Positions 33,462 through 43,879 of a stretch of 64,000 bases of DNA are shown here, piece after piece (position 1 is the first letter of the stretch; each line of letters starts with the position of its first letter). Below the pieces are notes generated by a model, which was not told the DNA's origin, did no database searches, and worked only from the letters and a program-made list of their open reading frames with translations. The position numbers and the translations under genes are program-made. This DNA comes from Diaporthe sp. PMI_573. Lineage: Eukaryota; Ascomycota; Sordariomycetes; Diaporthales; Diaporthaceae. The stretch is taken from contig JAJTUP010000009.1 of assembly GCA_021399435.1 (NCBI GenBank), positions 1,426,001 to 1,490,000 of the forward strand, read 5' to 3'.

Positions 33462-36400
33462 TTTGAGGAGTTCACAGCAATTTTATCTCGTCAATCAGAT
33501 TGGAGGGTGGTTTGGAAGTGTTGAATTATGAATTCCACGTGTTTGAATTGTACGAATAATACGTCAAGGAGACTGAGATCGGTGAAGTATGAGAGAGGCA
33601 AGGGGAAAGTCCGTCTTTGTCTTGAAAACTTCTACTGAGCCCAGGTGAGTCAATGGCGGCAGAAGAAGCCCACGGACTGCCCTCTATGCATTATATGCTC
33701 GCCTCAAAGGGAGGGCGAGCCAGCTAGCAATCCCGCTCCAACAACTCCTGGAACATCGTGTTATGCAGTCGTGTGTGACATTGGGGTCTAGGCTTGGTCT
33801 ATACCGACTCCCGATGCCTTCGGCCGTGTAAGAGCCGCTTGTCAAAAGGTCGCCGACCCTTTGTGTGGAAGATGACTGGGTGCCCGACTCATTGCAAAGC
33901 CAGGGGCGGTGGATATCCAGACCAAGCCAGGCACCCAGAGGGGCCAAAGAGCCTAGAATATGGGCCTTTCCACGTGCGTGCTACCTTGCGGGCTCCATCA
34001 GTTGCGTTTTGACAGGTCGCTTAACAAGAGCAACGGAGCGGCGGCGACGGAGGTAGATAGCCACTTCATCCCCACATAATCGGCCTTGGAGTTTCGGCGT
34101 TCTTCATCGTAGGCTCTGCGTCGTGGCTCTCTATTGATGATCCCATCATCTGAACGGTGCGACGACGTTAATCCCCATTGCTGTCCTCAGAATTCCTCAG
34201 CATCGGCCGCACCGCCTCGTTTCCTAGTCAGAATCTTGACGCTATTCAGTTTCATCAGTATGTTGGAAGACCCGTTCGCTGTAAGTCGGCATGAGCGCCG
34301 AGGCGCCCCTGCCGATCAGCCGTCGTCCGGCGGAAACGGCTCGGGAGGCCCAGCTGTATCCACTTTCTAAGCCCAGACCGACTCCCGACAACAAGACCAC
34401 CGACTTCCGAGCACCTAGCCAATCTGCCAATATCAACGGCATGAGTTGAGCAGGTATGCAAACATTCTCCCACTAGGCGATTGGCATGACAAAGAGTGAC
34501 ATCAGATTATTCAATTGATACACGGGTCTCGGGGAGGCTTGGCGAGGTGGAAGCCAGGGGAACAAGGAGGATGACAACAACAAAACCAAGCAAAACACGG
34601 CCTTGCGCCACGAAGCCGGAACAAAAACATTTGCAACTCACTCCGGAAGGGGACAGAGAAAGAAGTAGTAATGGTCGTCGAGGAGTCTATCGCACGCAAA
34701 ATTAACAGAGAAACGACGGCGTGGACAGAAGGGGGTTCCATTGCCTCAGGCACCCTCACGGATGAAGGCACGAGCTGCCACTTGGTCTGCAAGAACGACA
34801 ACCTCGTATCCTCCCTCCGTCTTTCGCCGAGGACGGCGTACTGACAACTGACAGAGCAGCTTGGAGCAGTATCCTTGCCATGCTCTGGCAGGGCCGTTTG
34901 ACAGACTTGTGAGGCTGTCCCGGCAATAGCCGTGATGCTGAGATGCGCTACCTAGAGCGAATCTGCGGGAGCCCCTTTCCCGAGTTGGAGAAGTGGTCGA
35001 CGGCTTGAGGGTGGCCAAGTGGTAACGAGATTGCCAGCAGCTGGCCATAGCCCGAAGCTACTAGCCGGATACGAAAGACTTGACCTTCGAAGGGAGCGTC
35101 TGAACCAGGGCCTCGACTGTGGTCATTCGAGAGCTTTCTCTGGCAACCCGTGGCTGAGTAGGGAAGACACCCCTCAAATAGAAGCCATCGTCATGCTCTT
35201 GGCTCCGTATGTGAAATCTCGAGCAGGTGAAGTACGGTCCAATCGGGACAAGCCGTACCAGCGGGATTCTGCGTGTGGATATAGAAGTCACCACTTGTGA
35301 CAACGATATGAATGTGGTGCAGGGCTGATCAAGGGCCAAGCCGCAGTGGCCGAAGCGGGAGAGTGCTTAGAATCCCGGTCTGGCCAGCCATCATCCCCCC
35401 ACAAGACGCGATAGCCAAGGCCGGGGGACACGGGACCTTGAATGCACCAAGGGTCTCATTTGCCGACAGAGGTGCAGGAGAAGTTCGAGATCTGATATTC
35501 TCGACCTCAAGGACTGGAAGTTGCCTTCTCCCGCTTCTCAAGCCAGCCACTTGGCCGACGCTGTTGCCGTAAACGCACATGGTCCTGGCCAGCATTACGA
35601 ATTGGATCTTTAGAGGCACAAGCGAGGAGAAAAATGAGCACGAGGAGAGAAGAAGAGCCTGTGGATGCCGAGAGACAGGCTGAAACCAGGACACCAACAG
35701 ACTTGGGGTTGATGGCTGCGCTTCATTGTGGGTGGCAGTTCGCGTGAGACTGGCGCAACGGGAACCCGACGAGGCGGGCCCGGTCAGAAGCTGGCCTTGG
35801 ACGGCGGCACGGGAGTGCAAAAACAATGCAGGAGCGGTCAGAACGTTGAAGTTGAAAGTGGCCAAGATCGACCGGGCGGCGCGGTAAGCATGTGAAGCGA
35901 GGGACACCGCATGGGAGAGCTGCTCGTTGTTCCTGGATTGTTGAGGCTGAAGGTATTGACATCTCCGAGGTGAGCACTCGTCAGGGATGGTGCGTGGGTC
36001 GTGGGGGCACCCGAAACCCACCAGGGCGGGATGTACTGCTTTAGCTTTGAACCGAACATTCACAGTGCCGTCCAGATAGAGGCTACACCTGGCCCCCTTG
36101 CAATCCGTGACACATTGGTTTCTCTCACGGCACATGCCTCGAGCGCGGCTCTGCAACGTCGAGTCGGTTTTTCAACGACAATGTTTGGAAACAGAGACCA
36201 CCTCATTGATTGATGGCGGGGCTTCACCAGGGAGCAAGATGGGTAACAAACCAACACTTCCAGAAGCAATGTCTCCAGGGCGGGCAGAGAAGAAGGCCAC
36301 GGCTAACACCATCCAGAATGACCTGCAAGCGATCAGACGGGCGCGACTTCCCTGGGCAACAACTCACGAGCAACTGTTACGACTGTCAAGATTCACAAAG

Positions 36401-37719
36401 TAAAGGCATTGACCGCACAACCGACGCCCATGCCCGCCCAACCCTGTCTCCCTCTCGCTCGGGTCAGGCAGCTACTGTGCAAGTGCGAGTGTCAGGGCCA
36501 TCCGCGCCGAACCTCTTATCTCTCAGCCCACCCTTGCCCGTATCAATCTACGCTTTTAGCACCCGACTTTTCCCTCTCTTATCTCGAGCTCATCTCAGCC
36601 AATACTGCCGCCGGCGTATCTCGATCTGTCTTTCTCCGTCACCATGGCCCTTCTCGCGACCTCCGGGTCCTGGTTTTCCAATCAGCTTCAGCCAATTCTC
36701 AAGCACCTCGATAAGCCAAGTCAGGGCCGGGGTGCCGCTTGATTCAAGCCACCACGTCCAGCCTGGCGGACTGTTAGTGCAGAACCCAGAACACACACAA
36801 CAAAGGACAAAGGACGTTGCTCGGGTTTGTACTCTGCCGGCTGCTCACTATCTTCGTACCACTGGCGCAGACGTCGATAGTGGTGTTGCTGGGATATCAC
36901 CCTTCAGCCGTGGCCGCTGGGGTGTGACAAGGCCAATGCTGGTGGTCAGCTTCTTACTTCTGATCACTTAAATCTACCCAATCTACAGTACCCCAGACTG
37001 TAGACCACCCTCTCCTCTTGCTGCTTAAGAGATTCGAGTGCTGTTTTGTCCTCGCTCGGAGGTCTGCCTGCTGGACATCTTGACTTGGTCTACAAGTCTC
37101 CTTCGATATTATACCGGTTGGACATTTGACACATACAGGCTTCTCAGAGGCCGCAATATATATAAGAAATTACCTGCTCGTCAATGTACTCTCATTGAAT
37201 TGGCAGTCATAGAGCTCGTCGACGCTCCGCAACGTCTAATTCGATCTTGTCATCGTGCATGATACCCACCTATCTCTCCTCCCAGCATCAGGCCCTTATC
37301 AGGAGAGACGTTCGATACACCCGCGCCCAGGCCACCAATCGAGACGCCCGTATCGCCCTAGCTGACCCTCAGGGAGATCCAGCGCTCCGGTAACTGGCTG
37401 TCTCAAGCTGATCGAGGCTTCTCCGGGGCATGGTTGTGCATATCCACAAGGCTGGGCCCGCGGAAACGACCCCATTAGCGCAGGTATTGCTCTGATCTCC
37501 GGAGATGCTGACATCGCGGGAGAACCCTTGCTGATTACTATGTTAGAGAGCAGGTTGATATATTGAGTCTTCAGTATTCTCCTTGAAAATCGCAGTGTAG
37601 CATCGCGGCAGACTCATCAACTTCTGTCTGCATTTCATCCTGCACACCTGGACTGTTCGTATTTTGATCGGCCTGGTCTACATTTTTCTTTCCCCGATTG
37701 TGCGCAAAGAAATATCGAA
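33462..37719. other. 4.2 kb region between divergent DUF1275 and nrtA genes
   Basis: No gene supported. Two long frames without recognisable domains occur (35329-36156 minus, 36210-36971 plus) but have atypical composition. The last 700 bp is probably nrtA promoter and leader. Confidence 0.5.
37157..37301 (+). promoter_or_regulatory. candidate nrtA promoter elements (TATA-like and GATA sites)
   Basis: A TATATATAA stretch lies at about 37157-37165. Two sites fitting the HGATAR consensus of AreA/Nit2 nitrogen regulators lie on the minus strand at 37270-37275 (AGATAG) and 37296-37301 (TGATAA). Such sites control fungal nitrate transport genes, but six-base motifs are frequent by chance. No clear NirA site (CTCCGHGG) was seen close by. 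Confidence 0.3.
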
Positions 37720-39414
37720 ATGGGGCTCCCCTTCACATTCTCGGACCTCGTGAAGGCACCGAAGATCAACCCTGTCAACAGGAAGGCCAGAGCTGTGCCT
37801 ATGCTCAATGTCGTCAACATCTACGGACGTGTATTCTTCTTCTCCTGGTTTGGATTCATGATCTCTTTCTGGGCATGGTACACGTTTCCTCCCCTGGTAA
37901 GTGAAAATTGTTGAGTGACATGTCCATCCCCTTTTCAGTTTCACTGACTTTTCATTCCACAGTTGACACATACGATCAAAGCCGACCTACACCTGACCCC
38001 CCAACAAATTGCCAACTCCAACATCGTGTCGCTCTGTGCCACGTAAGAAACATTGCTTAACACCCTCTGGAGACTCGTCTAATATTCATCCCACAGACTT
38101 ATAATACGCTTCATTGCTGGCCCCTTGTGTGATCTACTCGGTCCACGAAAAGTCTTTGCCGGATGCCTGCTCATCGGAGCCTTGCCATTAGGTTTGGCAC
38201 CATTGGTCCAGTCTGCAAACGGTCTATACGTGAGCCGTTTCTTCATCGGCATTCTGGGTGGAGCCTTCGTCCCATGCCAGGTATGGTCTACGGGATTCTT
38301 TGACAAGAACGTCGTCGGTACTGCGAATGCCTTTACCGGAGGTTGGGGCAATGCAGGAGGTGGCATCACCTATTTCATCATGCCCGCCGTGTTCGACTCG
38401 TTCGTTGCCAACGGACATCACCCAGACCAGGCCTGGCGACTCACCTTCATCGTACCCTTGATCATGCTTCTGTTCACTGGCATCGCGCTTCTTCTCCTCT
38501 GCCCTGACACCCCCGTCGGCAAGTGGAGTGAGAGGCACTCACATGTCCAGGAGAACCTTCACACCCACGGCGTCATGGGCGACGCCATTGTTTCCGTCCC
38601 TGGGAGCATCAACGAGAAGCCTCTATCCGTCGCGGGCACTATTGACGGCTCCACGGACAAAGAAGACAAGGACGAGGCCAAGCTGGAGGGCAATGGCAGC
38701 CCCAACCCCTACGCCGAGAACGAGGCGGTGCTGTCCAAAGAGGAGCTGCTCAGGACCGCCAATGGCGAGGTCGTCGTGAAGCCATCATTCAGCGAGGCCA
38801 TGAAGGTCGTCGTCAGCCCGCAGACGTGGGTGCAGATGCTGTGCTACGCCTGCTCCTTCGGCGGCGAGTTGGCCATCAACTCCGTCCTGTCGTCCTACTA
38901 CCTCAAGAACTTCCCATCACTCGGCCAGACCAAGGCGTCCAACTGGGCCGCCATGTTCGGCTTCCTCAACTTCGTCACGAGGCCCCTGGGCGGCGTCGTC
39001 GCCGACCTGCTGTACAACAGCTTCGGCCGCAGCGTCTGGCTCAAGAAGGCCTGGCAGCACACCTGCGGCGTCACCACGGGCGTGCTGCTCATCATCATCG
39101 GCCAGGTCAACTCGCACCACCTGCCGACATTCACGGGGCTCATCGCCCTCATGGCTATCTTCCTCGAGGCCGGCAACGGCGCCAACTTTGCCCTCGTGCC
39201 GCACGTCCACCCCCACGCCAACGGCATTGTCAGCGGCTTCACCGGCGGCGTCGGAAACCTCGGCGGCATTGTCTTCGCCATCATCTTCCGCTTCATGGGC
39301 GCCGGCTCCGACTACGCCAAGGCCTTCTGGATCATCGGATGCATCCACCTCGCCCTCAATGTCTCGCTTGCCTGGATTAAACCTATCCCCAAGGGCCAGG
39401 TGGGCGGCCACTAG
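37720..39414 (+). CDS. nrtA: nitrate/nitrite transporter, NrtA/CrnA family (MFS)
   Basis: Three exons (37720-37896, 37963-38042, 38097-39414) give 524 residues, close to Aspergillus NrtA (507). It is a plasma membrane nitrate-proton symporter of the NNP family with 12 predicted helices. Seen: the RDxxGxRK-like loop as [13 protein letters not shown], nitrate signature 1 as [18 protein letters not shown] and signature 2 as [19 protein letters not shown], both with the Gly pattern of the family. The large cytosolic loop between helices 6 and 7 (about 240-330) is acidic and polar with [20 protein letters not shown], typical of fungal members. Exon 2, only 80 nt, encodes the first external loop and is needed to keep frame. 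Nitrate and nitrite reductase genes are not in the window. A trinucleotide repeat lies just past the stop. Confidence 0.95.
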
Positions 39415-39456
39415 GGCGACCACTCCAGAGCCACTGGTCTCCCCGTCACACAAGGC

Positions 39457-39488
<32 letters not shown>
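39457..39488. repeat. (ATG)n trinucleotide microsatellite
   Basis: About ten uninterrupted ATG units, 43 bp past the nrtA stop codon and so probably in its 3' UTR. Confidence 0.85.
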
Positions 39489-39489
<1 letters not shown>

Positions 39490-40137
39490 GGCTCGTCTTT
39501 TCTTATTTCTACCTGCCGTTTTCCTCAATGTTCAGCGTCTTAGTTCTGGTTGGGATCACTATAAAATGAGATTGTGGCAACACAACACGAGAGAGTGTTG
39601 CAGTTGCAGGATGATTTGGGCGTATTTATAGAGCATGGATACCATGAATACAAATACTTGATGAATGATCTGATGTCCCGCATTTCTGCTTCACGTCCCA
39701 TTGCTTATTTCCGCATGACTGGACAGTTTTGCTTTTTATCGATGCTGATTCCACATCTGGTGCCACTGTGAGAAGCAATGTGTCAATGGGCAGACCTCCT
39801 ACGGTGCATGTTCGTCAACGTTGAACCCGGTCGTCCCGATGAGCTGCATCGCAAGGTCCCATTAGACGTCTTATGGCCTGTGACACGCCAGTTATATCTG
39901 AGAATATTATAAGAATCCACGCAGCATAGCCTCTTCGAAGTTACAATGGCTCATCAAGTAGCAGCACCAGCTCCCGATGCGAAGATGCTGGCCTCAGGTC
40001 GCGGGTGAGGTATGAGCGGGGAGACGGGACTGAGACAATCAGTGGAGAGAGAAAATGCGATGACTCGATTCGAACCTCAAGGGGCCAAGGAGGCTCAACC
40101 ACGGAATCGCGGTCCTGCAACCCAGTGTCCGAGGGAG
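39489..40137. other. intergenic, AT-rich first half
   Basis: 3' flank of nrtA. Nothing coding recognised; composition shifts to GC-rich on entering the repeat at 40138. Confidence 0.5.
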
Positions 40138-40386
40138 TAGGTCACGGCCGAGGCCGGCACTCATGAGCGCAGCTCGGCGCCGGCCCAGAGACCGACCGAC
40201 CGGGCCGCCTAAACCAGCTCCGGGTTGTGACAGCAGCAGCAGCACGGGCCGCCCACTCGGAGGGCCGTAATGCTAAGACGGCTGTCAGCGTTGCGCTGCA
40301 CTGGCCAAAGTTTGATTCTCACAAGTCTATTATTGTGTTGCTCCAGATTCCCTGCAGCCACATACAAGATTATTGGGTCGATGGCC
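40138..40386 (+). repeat. diverged direct repeat, copy A
   Basis: Aligns by eye with 42467-42702 in the same orientation. Shared blocks in order: TAGGTCACGGCC, a GGCGCCGGCCCA-like block, TCGGAGGGC, AAGAC-GCTGTCA-CGTTGC (diverged), the 18 bp GCTGCACTGGCCAAAGTT (identical), GTTGTGTTRCTCC-like, CCCTGCAGCC-like and GTCGAT. Small indels separate the blocks. The two copies flank the acyltransferase gene. Confidence 0.75.
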
Positions 40387-40741
40387 TTTCTTATATCCTC
40401 TACTACCCACTCTGACTGCAACCCCGCCAGGTGCCCTCGAATATGCTTTCGCTTCGAGCTTTCGCTTCGAACGGTAAAATCCCTTCACTCCTCTGTAAAG
40501 AGAAGAGCAGAGGCCGTTACGGCACTGCAATGGGAATATCTGCGCGCGTGAACCCGGGTGGTCTAGGAGGATTAGGGCCCTAATCCTTCTCTTTAGCTAC
40601 TTCTCCCCAACGTCCGTTAAACTTCTGCCTGCGGCGAGAACCGGCCAACTGATCACAGCTAGACAAATATATCGAGGCACTTTCCGGATGCCAGAATCCC
40701 ATTTTGCATAGGTACTGCTGTCATCCCTTCACTCCCGAGTG
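40387..40741. other. promoter of the acyltransferase gene
   Basis: 355 bp between repeat copy A and the ATG; no gene. A GCTTTCGCTTCGA-type short duplication occurs near 40447-40470. Confidence 0.4.
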
Positions 40742-41968
40742 ATGCACAGATCAGACCGGTACCTCTGTATTCTGGTCGGGGCATTGTGCCTCGCCGGCAC
40801 ATCAGTCTACTGCACCAGGCGGCTCAAGCATGAGCGGGACCATGACCACGCACAAACAGGCTTCCTCGTCCACGTTGTCGCAAGCATCACTCTCTATGCC
40901 ACCTCGCTCATCTCGCTCTCCCTCGCAGCCGAAGAGCACGCGAGGCTGCAGGCAAAGCTGGCAGATCTGAGGCGACGAAAGGGCAAAGGCCTGAGGCCGT
41001 TCCAGTACTGGCCCCTCGAGCTCGCGACATGGTCGACCAGGGTGACCGGGCTTCTCGCGGGCCTGTTCACTTTCGCCCTGCCCCTGGTGTCCCCCTTCGA
41101 GGACCCAGCCGTGGACGTTGCCATCCGCATCCCGACCTTCTTCTACAGCGCCAAGCTGCTCGACCTCACCGTGGCCCGCGCGCGCAAGCCGCCCGTCCCC
41201 CGCGGCGCCGAGGGCATCGAGGCATATGGCCTCACCAGCTGGGCGGCCCACGGCGCCAACACCTGGCGGCTCTTTTCAGAGACGAGGTACGCCTCGTTCG
41301 ACATGGTCGTGGACGAATCGGCCCGCGGGGCAGCATCTGGCAAGAGGAAGGACGCTGCGGCGGCGGCGGCGGCGGCGTGGGACCTAATCCCCTGGCTCGC
41401 CCTGCCCCTGGCGTACTCGTTCCCAGCCTTTGCCGAGGCGCAGGTCGTAGCCGGCCTGCTGGGTGTCCGGCTCGGCCTCGAGGGCCTGCACACCCTCCTG
41501 CACCGCCGCTGCCCGAACCCGCTCTTCTGCCGGCCCTTCGCGTCCGCCGGCTTCGTTGAGTTCTGGAACTGCCGCTGGCACCAGGGGGCCCAGCCGTTCC
41601 TGTACAACCTCGGATATGCGCCCGCGAGGAGCGTGGCTGCGAAGCTGTTTGGGCCCGATGCCGGCAGGGCCGCGGGCGTGCTTGGGGCCTTCAGCCTGAG
41701 TGGGTTCTGGCATGCTTGGTCTGGTGCTGCCCTGACCCGACCTGAATACGCCTTGCAGGTGAGCGGTGGCCTGTGGTTCCTGTTCATTCTGCAAGGTCTT
41801 GGCTGTCTGGTTGAGAAGCGGTGTTTCAGGGGCGACGGTTGGAAACTAGGCTGGCGGGGGCGTGTGTTTACTGCAATGTGTTGGTGCTTCTCTATTGAAT
41901 CCGCGAGCATCTGGCTGAGGTATTCACTCCCAAAGACTAGCATGCCAGGGTCGCTAGAGATCTCATGA
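40742..41968 (+). CDS. wax synthase-like membrane-bound O-acyltransferase (MBOAT_2)
   Basis: Intronless, 408 residues from the ATG at 40742. Multi-pass membrane protein: helices are visible near 7-25, 45-65, 105-125, 220-245 and in the C-terminal third. Family marks are FVEFWNCRWHQGAQPFL (the conserved FW..RWHQ block) and SLSGFWHAWSG, whose His is the expected catalytic residue. Fungal relatives include wax synthase domain proteins and the trichothecene acetyltransferase Tri7, which acylate hydroxyls of lipids or secondary metabolites, probably at the endoplasmic reticulum. The substrate is unknown. GC is high over the central part, and an alanine run near residues 207-214 comes from a GGC/GCG repeat. 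No biosynthetic cluster genes adjoin it; diverged direct repeats lie on both sides. Confidence 0.85.
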   Translation: MHRSDRYLCILVGALCLAGTSVYCTRRLKHERDHDHAQTGFLVHVVASITLYATSLISLSLAAEEHARLQAKLADLRRRKGKGLRPFQYWPLELATWSTRVTGLLAGLFTFALPLVSPFEDPAVDVAIRIPTFFYSAKLLDLTVARARKPPVPRGAEGIEAYGLTSWAAHGANTWRLFSETRYASFDMVVDESARGAASGKRKDAAAAAAAAWDLIPWLALPLAYSFPAFAEAQVVAGLLGVRLGLEGLHTLLHRRCPNPLFCRPFASAGFVEFWNCRWHQGAQPFLYNLGYAPARSVAAKLFGPDAGRAAGVLGAFSLSGFWHAWSGAALTRPEYALQVSGGLWFLFILQGLGCLVEKRCFRGDGWKLGWRGRVFTAMCWCFSIESASIWLRYSLPKTSMPGSLEIS

Positions 41969-42466
41969 ATAGAGGTGCAAGATGGTAGACGAAGCACTTA
42001 CTGTTGTTAGCAGAGACTCACGGACGGTCTTCCGGCCCTGCCTTGACGACTGTAAATTAATCAACACCATCGTGCTTGTTGCATGCACGACGGCTGTCTT
42101 CAGCTCGCAGTTTCCGAGCTTCGCTGCCCACCTCGTACTACCAGACTTGGCAATTATCACCAAGCCCATACTTGCCGTCGTCTTGCTTCTCCGCCGTACC
42201 ATGAATATTGCATGGTTATTGACAGACCAAAGTAACTGCATCCTTCTGTTGAGGCTACGGGGTCTACACGATTATCTCTAGTGACCACCGCGGCAGTAAT
42301 CGTGGCTTGGAAGCCGCACTTGTTTTGTCGTCTCCACGCCGATCCCCTGCTGATGCCGAGCTGCTAAACTGGTCACCATGTTTGCTTCAGGGCGTAAGGA
42401 GCTATCGGGAGACTCATTTCAAAAAGAGCTCACTCATGTAATGATGGCCCTGTGACCTCGGTAGTT
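41969..42466. other. 3' flank of acyltransferase gene
   Basis: No supported gene. A frame at 41982-42281 (plus) has two hydrophobic stretches but no family match by eye. Confidence 0.4.
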
Positions 42467-42702
42467 TAGGTCACGGCCAGAGCCGCCCGGCGCCCGGCCC
42501 AAGACATCCGGCCGGGCTGCCCGGCCAGGCTGCCCGGCCAGTTCCAGGCTGTCACGCTAGCAGCCCAGTCGGAGGGCGGCGGTGCCAAGACAGCTGCCAA
42601 CGTTGCATGAACAACCGTGCTGCACTGGCCAAAGTTAATTCTGATAAGGCTGTTGTGTTACTCCGTCTTCCTGCAGCCCGTGTAGATTTGTCTGTCGATC
42701 GT
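42467..42702 (+). repeat. diverged direct repeat, copy B
   Basis: Partner of the repeat at 40138-40386, same orientation. It additionally holds a tandem GGCTGCCCGGCCA duplication near 42516-42541 absent from copy A, while a CAGCAGCAG run of copy A is absent here. Divergence suggests an old duplication or mutated transposon remnant. Confidence 0.75.
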
Positions 42703-43068
42703 CTTATTCAGCTACAGTAGTTTCACCCGAATATCACATAATAACAGAGGTATTGAGTTTAGTGATTTGGCTTTCCCCCTAATTTCAGGGTGGTGTGCCA
42801 TGTGACCCGATTGAAACGCAGTTATACTTTTCTATGCTCGTAAAAAGATGTAGACACAGGTTGAACCCAGCAGTCAGCCCAGCTCCGCGCTGCGTGCCAC
42901 TGATTTGAGACACCCGATTATGCCCAGACATTTATGCCCGAAATAGTGAATCGAAAGTTCATGCAACCGAGTTGTTGGAGTTCATTACGCGTTCGCCAGC
43001 ACCGGAATCCACCTTTTACGCCGTGATGTAAGACCAGGGGTAGAGGTAGGAGTCTCGAAACGAGCCTC
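42703..43068. other. intergenic
   Basis: 3' flank of the GPI protein gene; AT-richer, nothing recognised. Confidence 0.4.
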
Positions 43069-43879
43069 TTACAGAGCAAACAAAGCAGCGGCGAGACCAC
43101 CCATGGCGGCAAAGGAGCCGGCAACCACCTTTGCGGCGCCTGCAGTCGCGACGCCGGACGAGCTCGAAGAGGGCGTACCCGAGCCTGTGCCAGTCGCCGT
43201 CACCTTTGAGGTCAATGTCGTCCCTGTGGCGGTCTTGGTCGAGTTCACACCGCCACCGCTGGTGGGAGTCAGGGTGGGGAAAGTGGTTGGGGCCGAGGTG
43301 GGGGAAACTGTCGATGACAGACTGGCGGAGATGGACGAGGAAACGCTGGTGGACGAGACCGACGCAGAGCTGACGGAGCTGCTTGTGGAAACGGTGACGC
43401 TGCTGCTGATGGAGCTAGAGGTAGAGCCAGCACCGCTGGAGGCGATGTGGAATGGGAACGAGTACTGGAAAGTTGCGGGGTTCGAGTCGAGGCTGATCCT
43501 CAAGCCATAGGTTGCGTCAGCCCCGAGGCTGGAGTCGATGCTCCACGAGTAGGATCCAGCACTGTTGTCGATGCCAGCTAATAGTTTTTGTCAGTATCAG
43601 AATTGGAAATAGGGCATTAAATTGATAGTGTGGTCTGTGAGAAAACTTACTTGCGATAGCGCTACCAACCTGCAGTGTCTCGGGAGTGGCGCCCTGAAGG
43701 AGAGTGATGGTCACAGTTCCCTCATACTGGGGGTTGTAGTCCCAGGTCACAGTCGAGGTCGTCCCAGCAGTGAGGGTTTGGTCCCTTGTTGGTGCAGTGA
43801 TGGCATCGAAGCCCTCGGTTTGTGCGAAGGCACGGCCGACGAGAGCCAGGCAGGTGGCGGCATAAAGTGAGAAGTGCAT
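43069..43879 (-). CDS. GPI-anchored Ser/Thr-rich wall protein with Kre9/Knh1-like domain
   Basis: Two exons, 43651-43879 and 43069-43577, give 245 residues. A signal peptide covers about 1-19 (MHFSLYAATCLALVGRAFAQ). Residues 25-110 form a Kre9/Knh1-type beta domain: ITAPTRDQTLTAG, the STVTWDY core and, across the intron, ATGIDNSAGSYSWSIDSSLG, then YGLRISLDSN. Residues 115-175 are almost pure Ser/Thr/Val repeats, likely O-mannosylated. The end has a GPI signal: a small-residue site near SSSSGVATAG followed by a hydrophobic tail (VVAGSFAAMGGLAAALFAL). The protein should sit on the outer plasma membrane or cell wall. Family members are linked to wall biogenesis but lack a known activity. Confidence 0.9.

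Noticed and set aside
35329..36156. Minus-strand open frame of 275 codons
   Set aside because: No domain, mixed composition with many Ser, Arg, Cys and Pro as in random GC-rich frames, and overlapping plus-strand frames. No splice continuation found.
36210..36971. Plus-strand open frame of 253 codons before nrtA
   Set aside because: Starts from sequence typical of a leader, no motif, and other frames are nearly as open. Probably nrtA upstream DNA.
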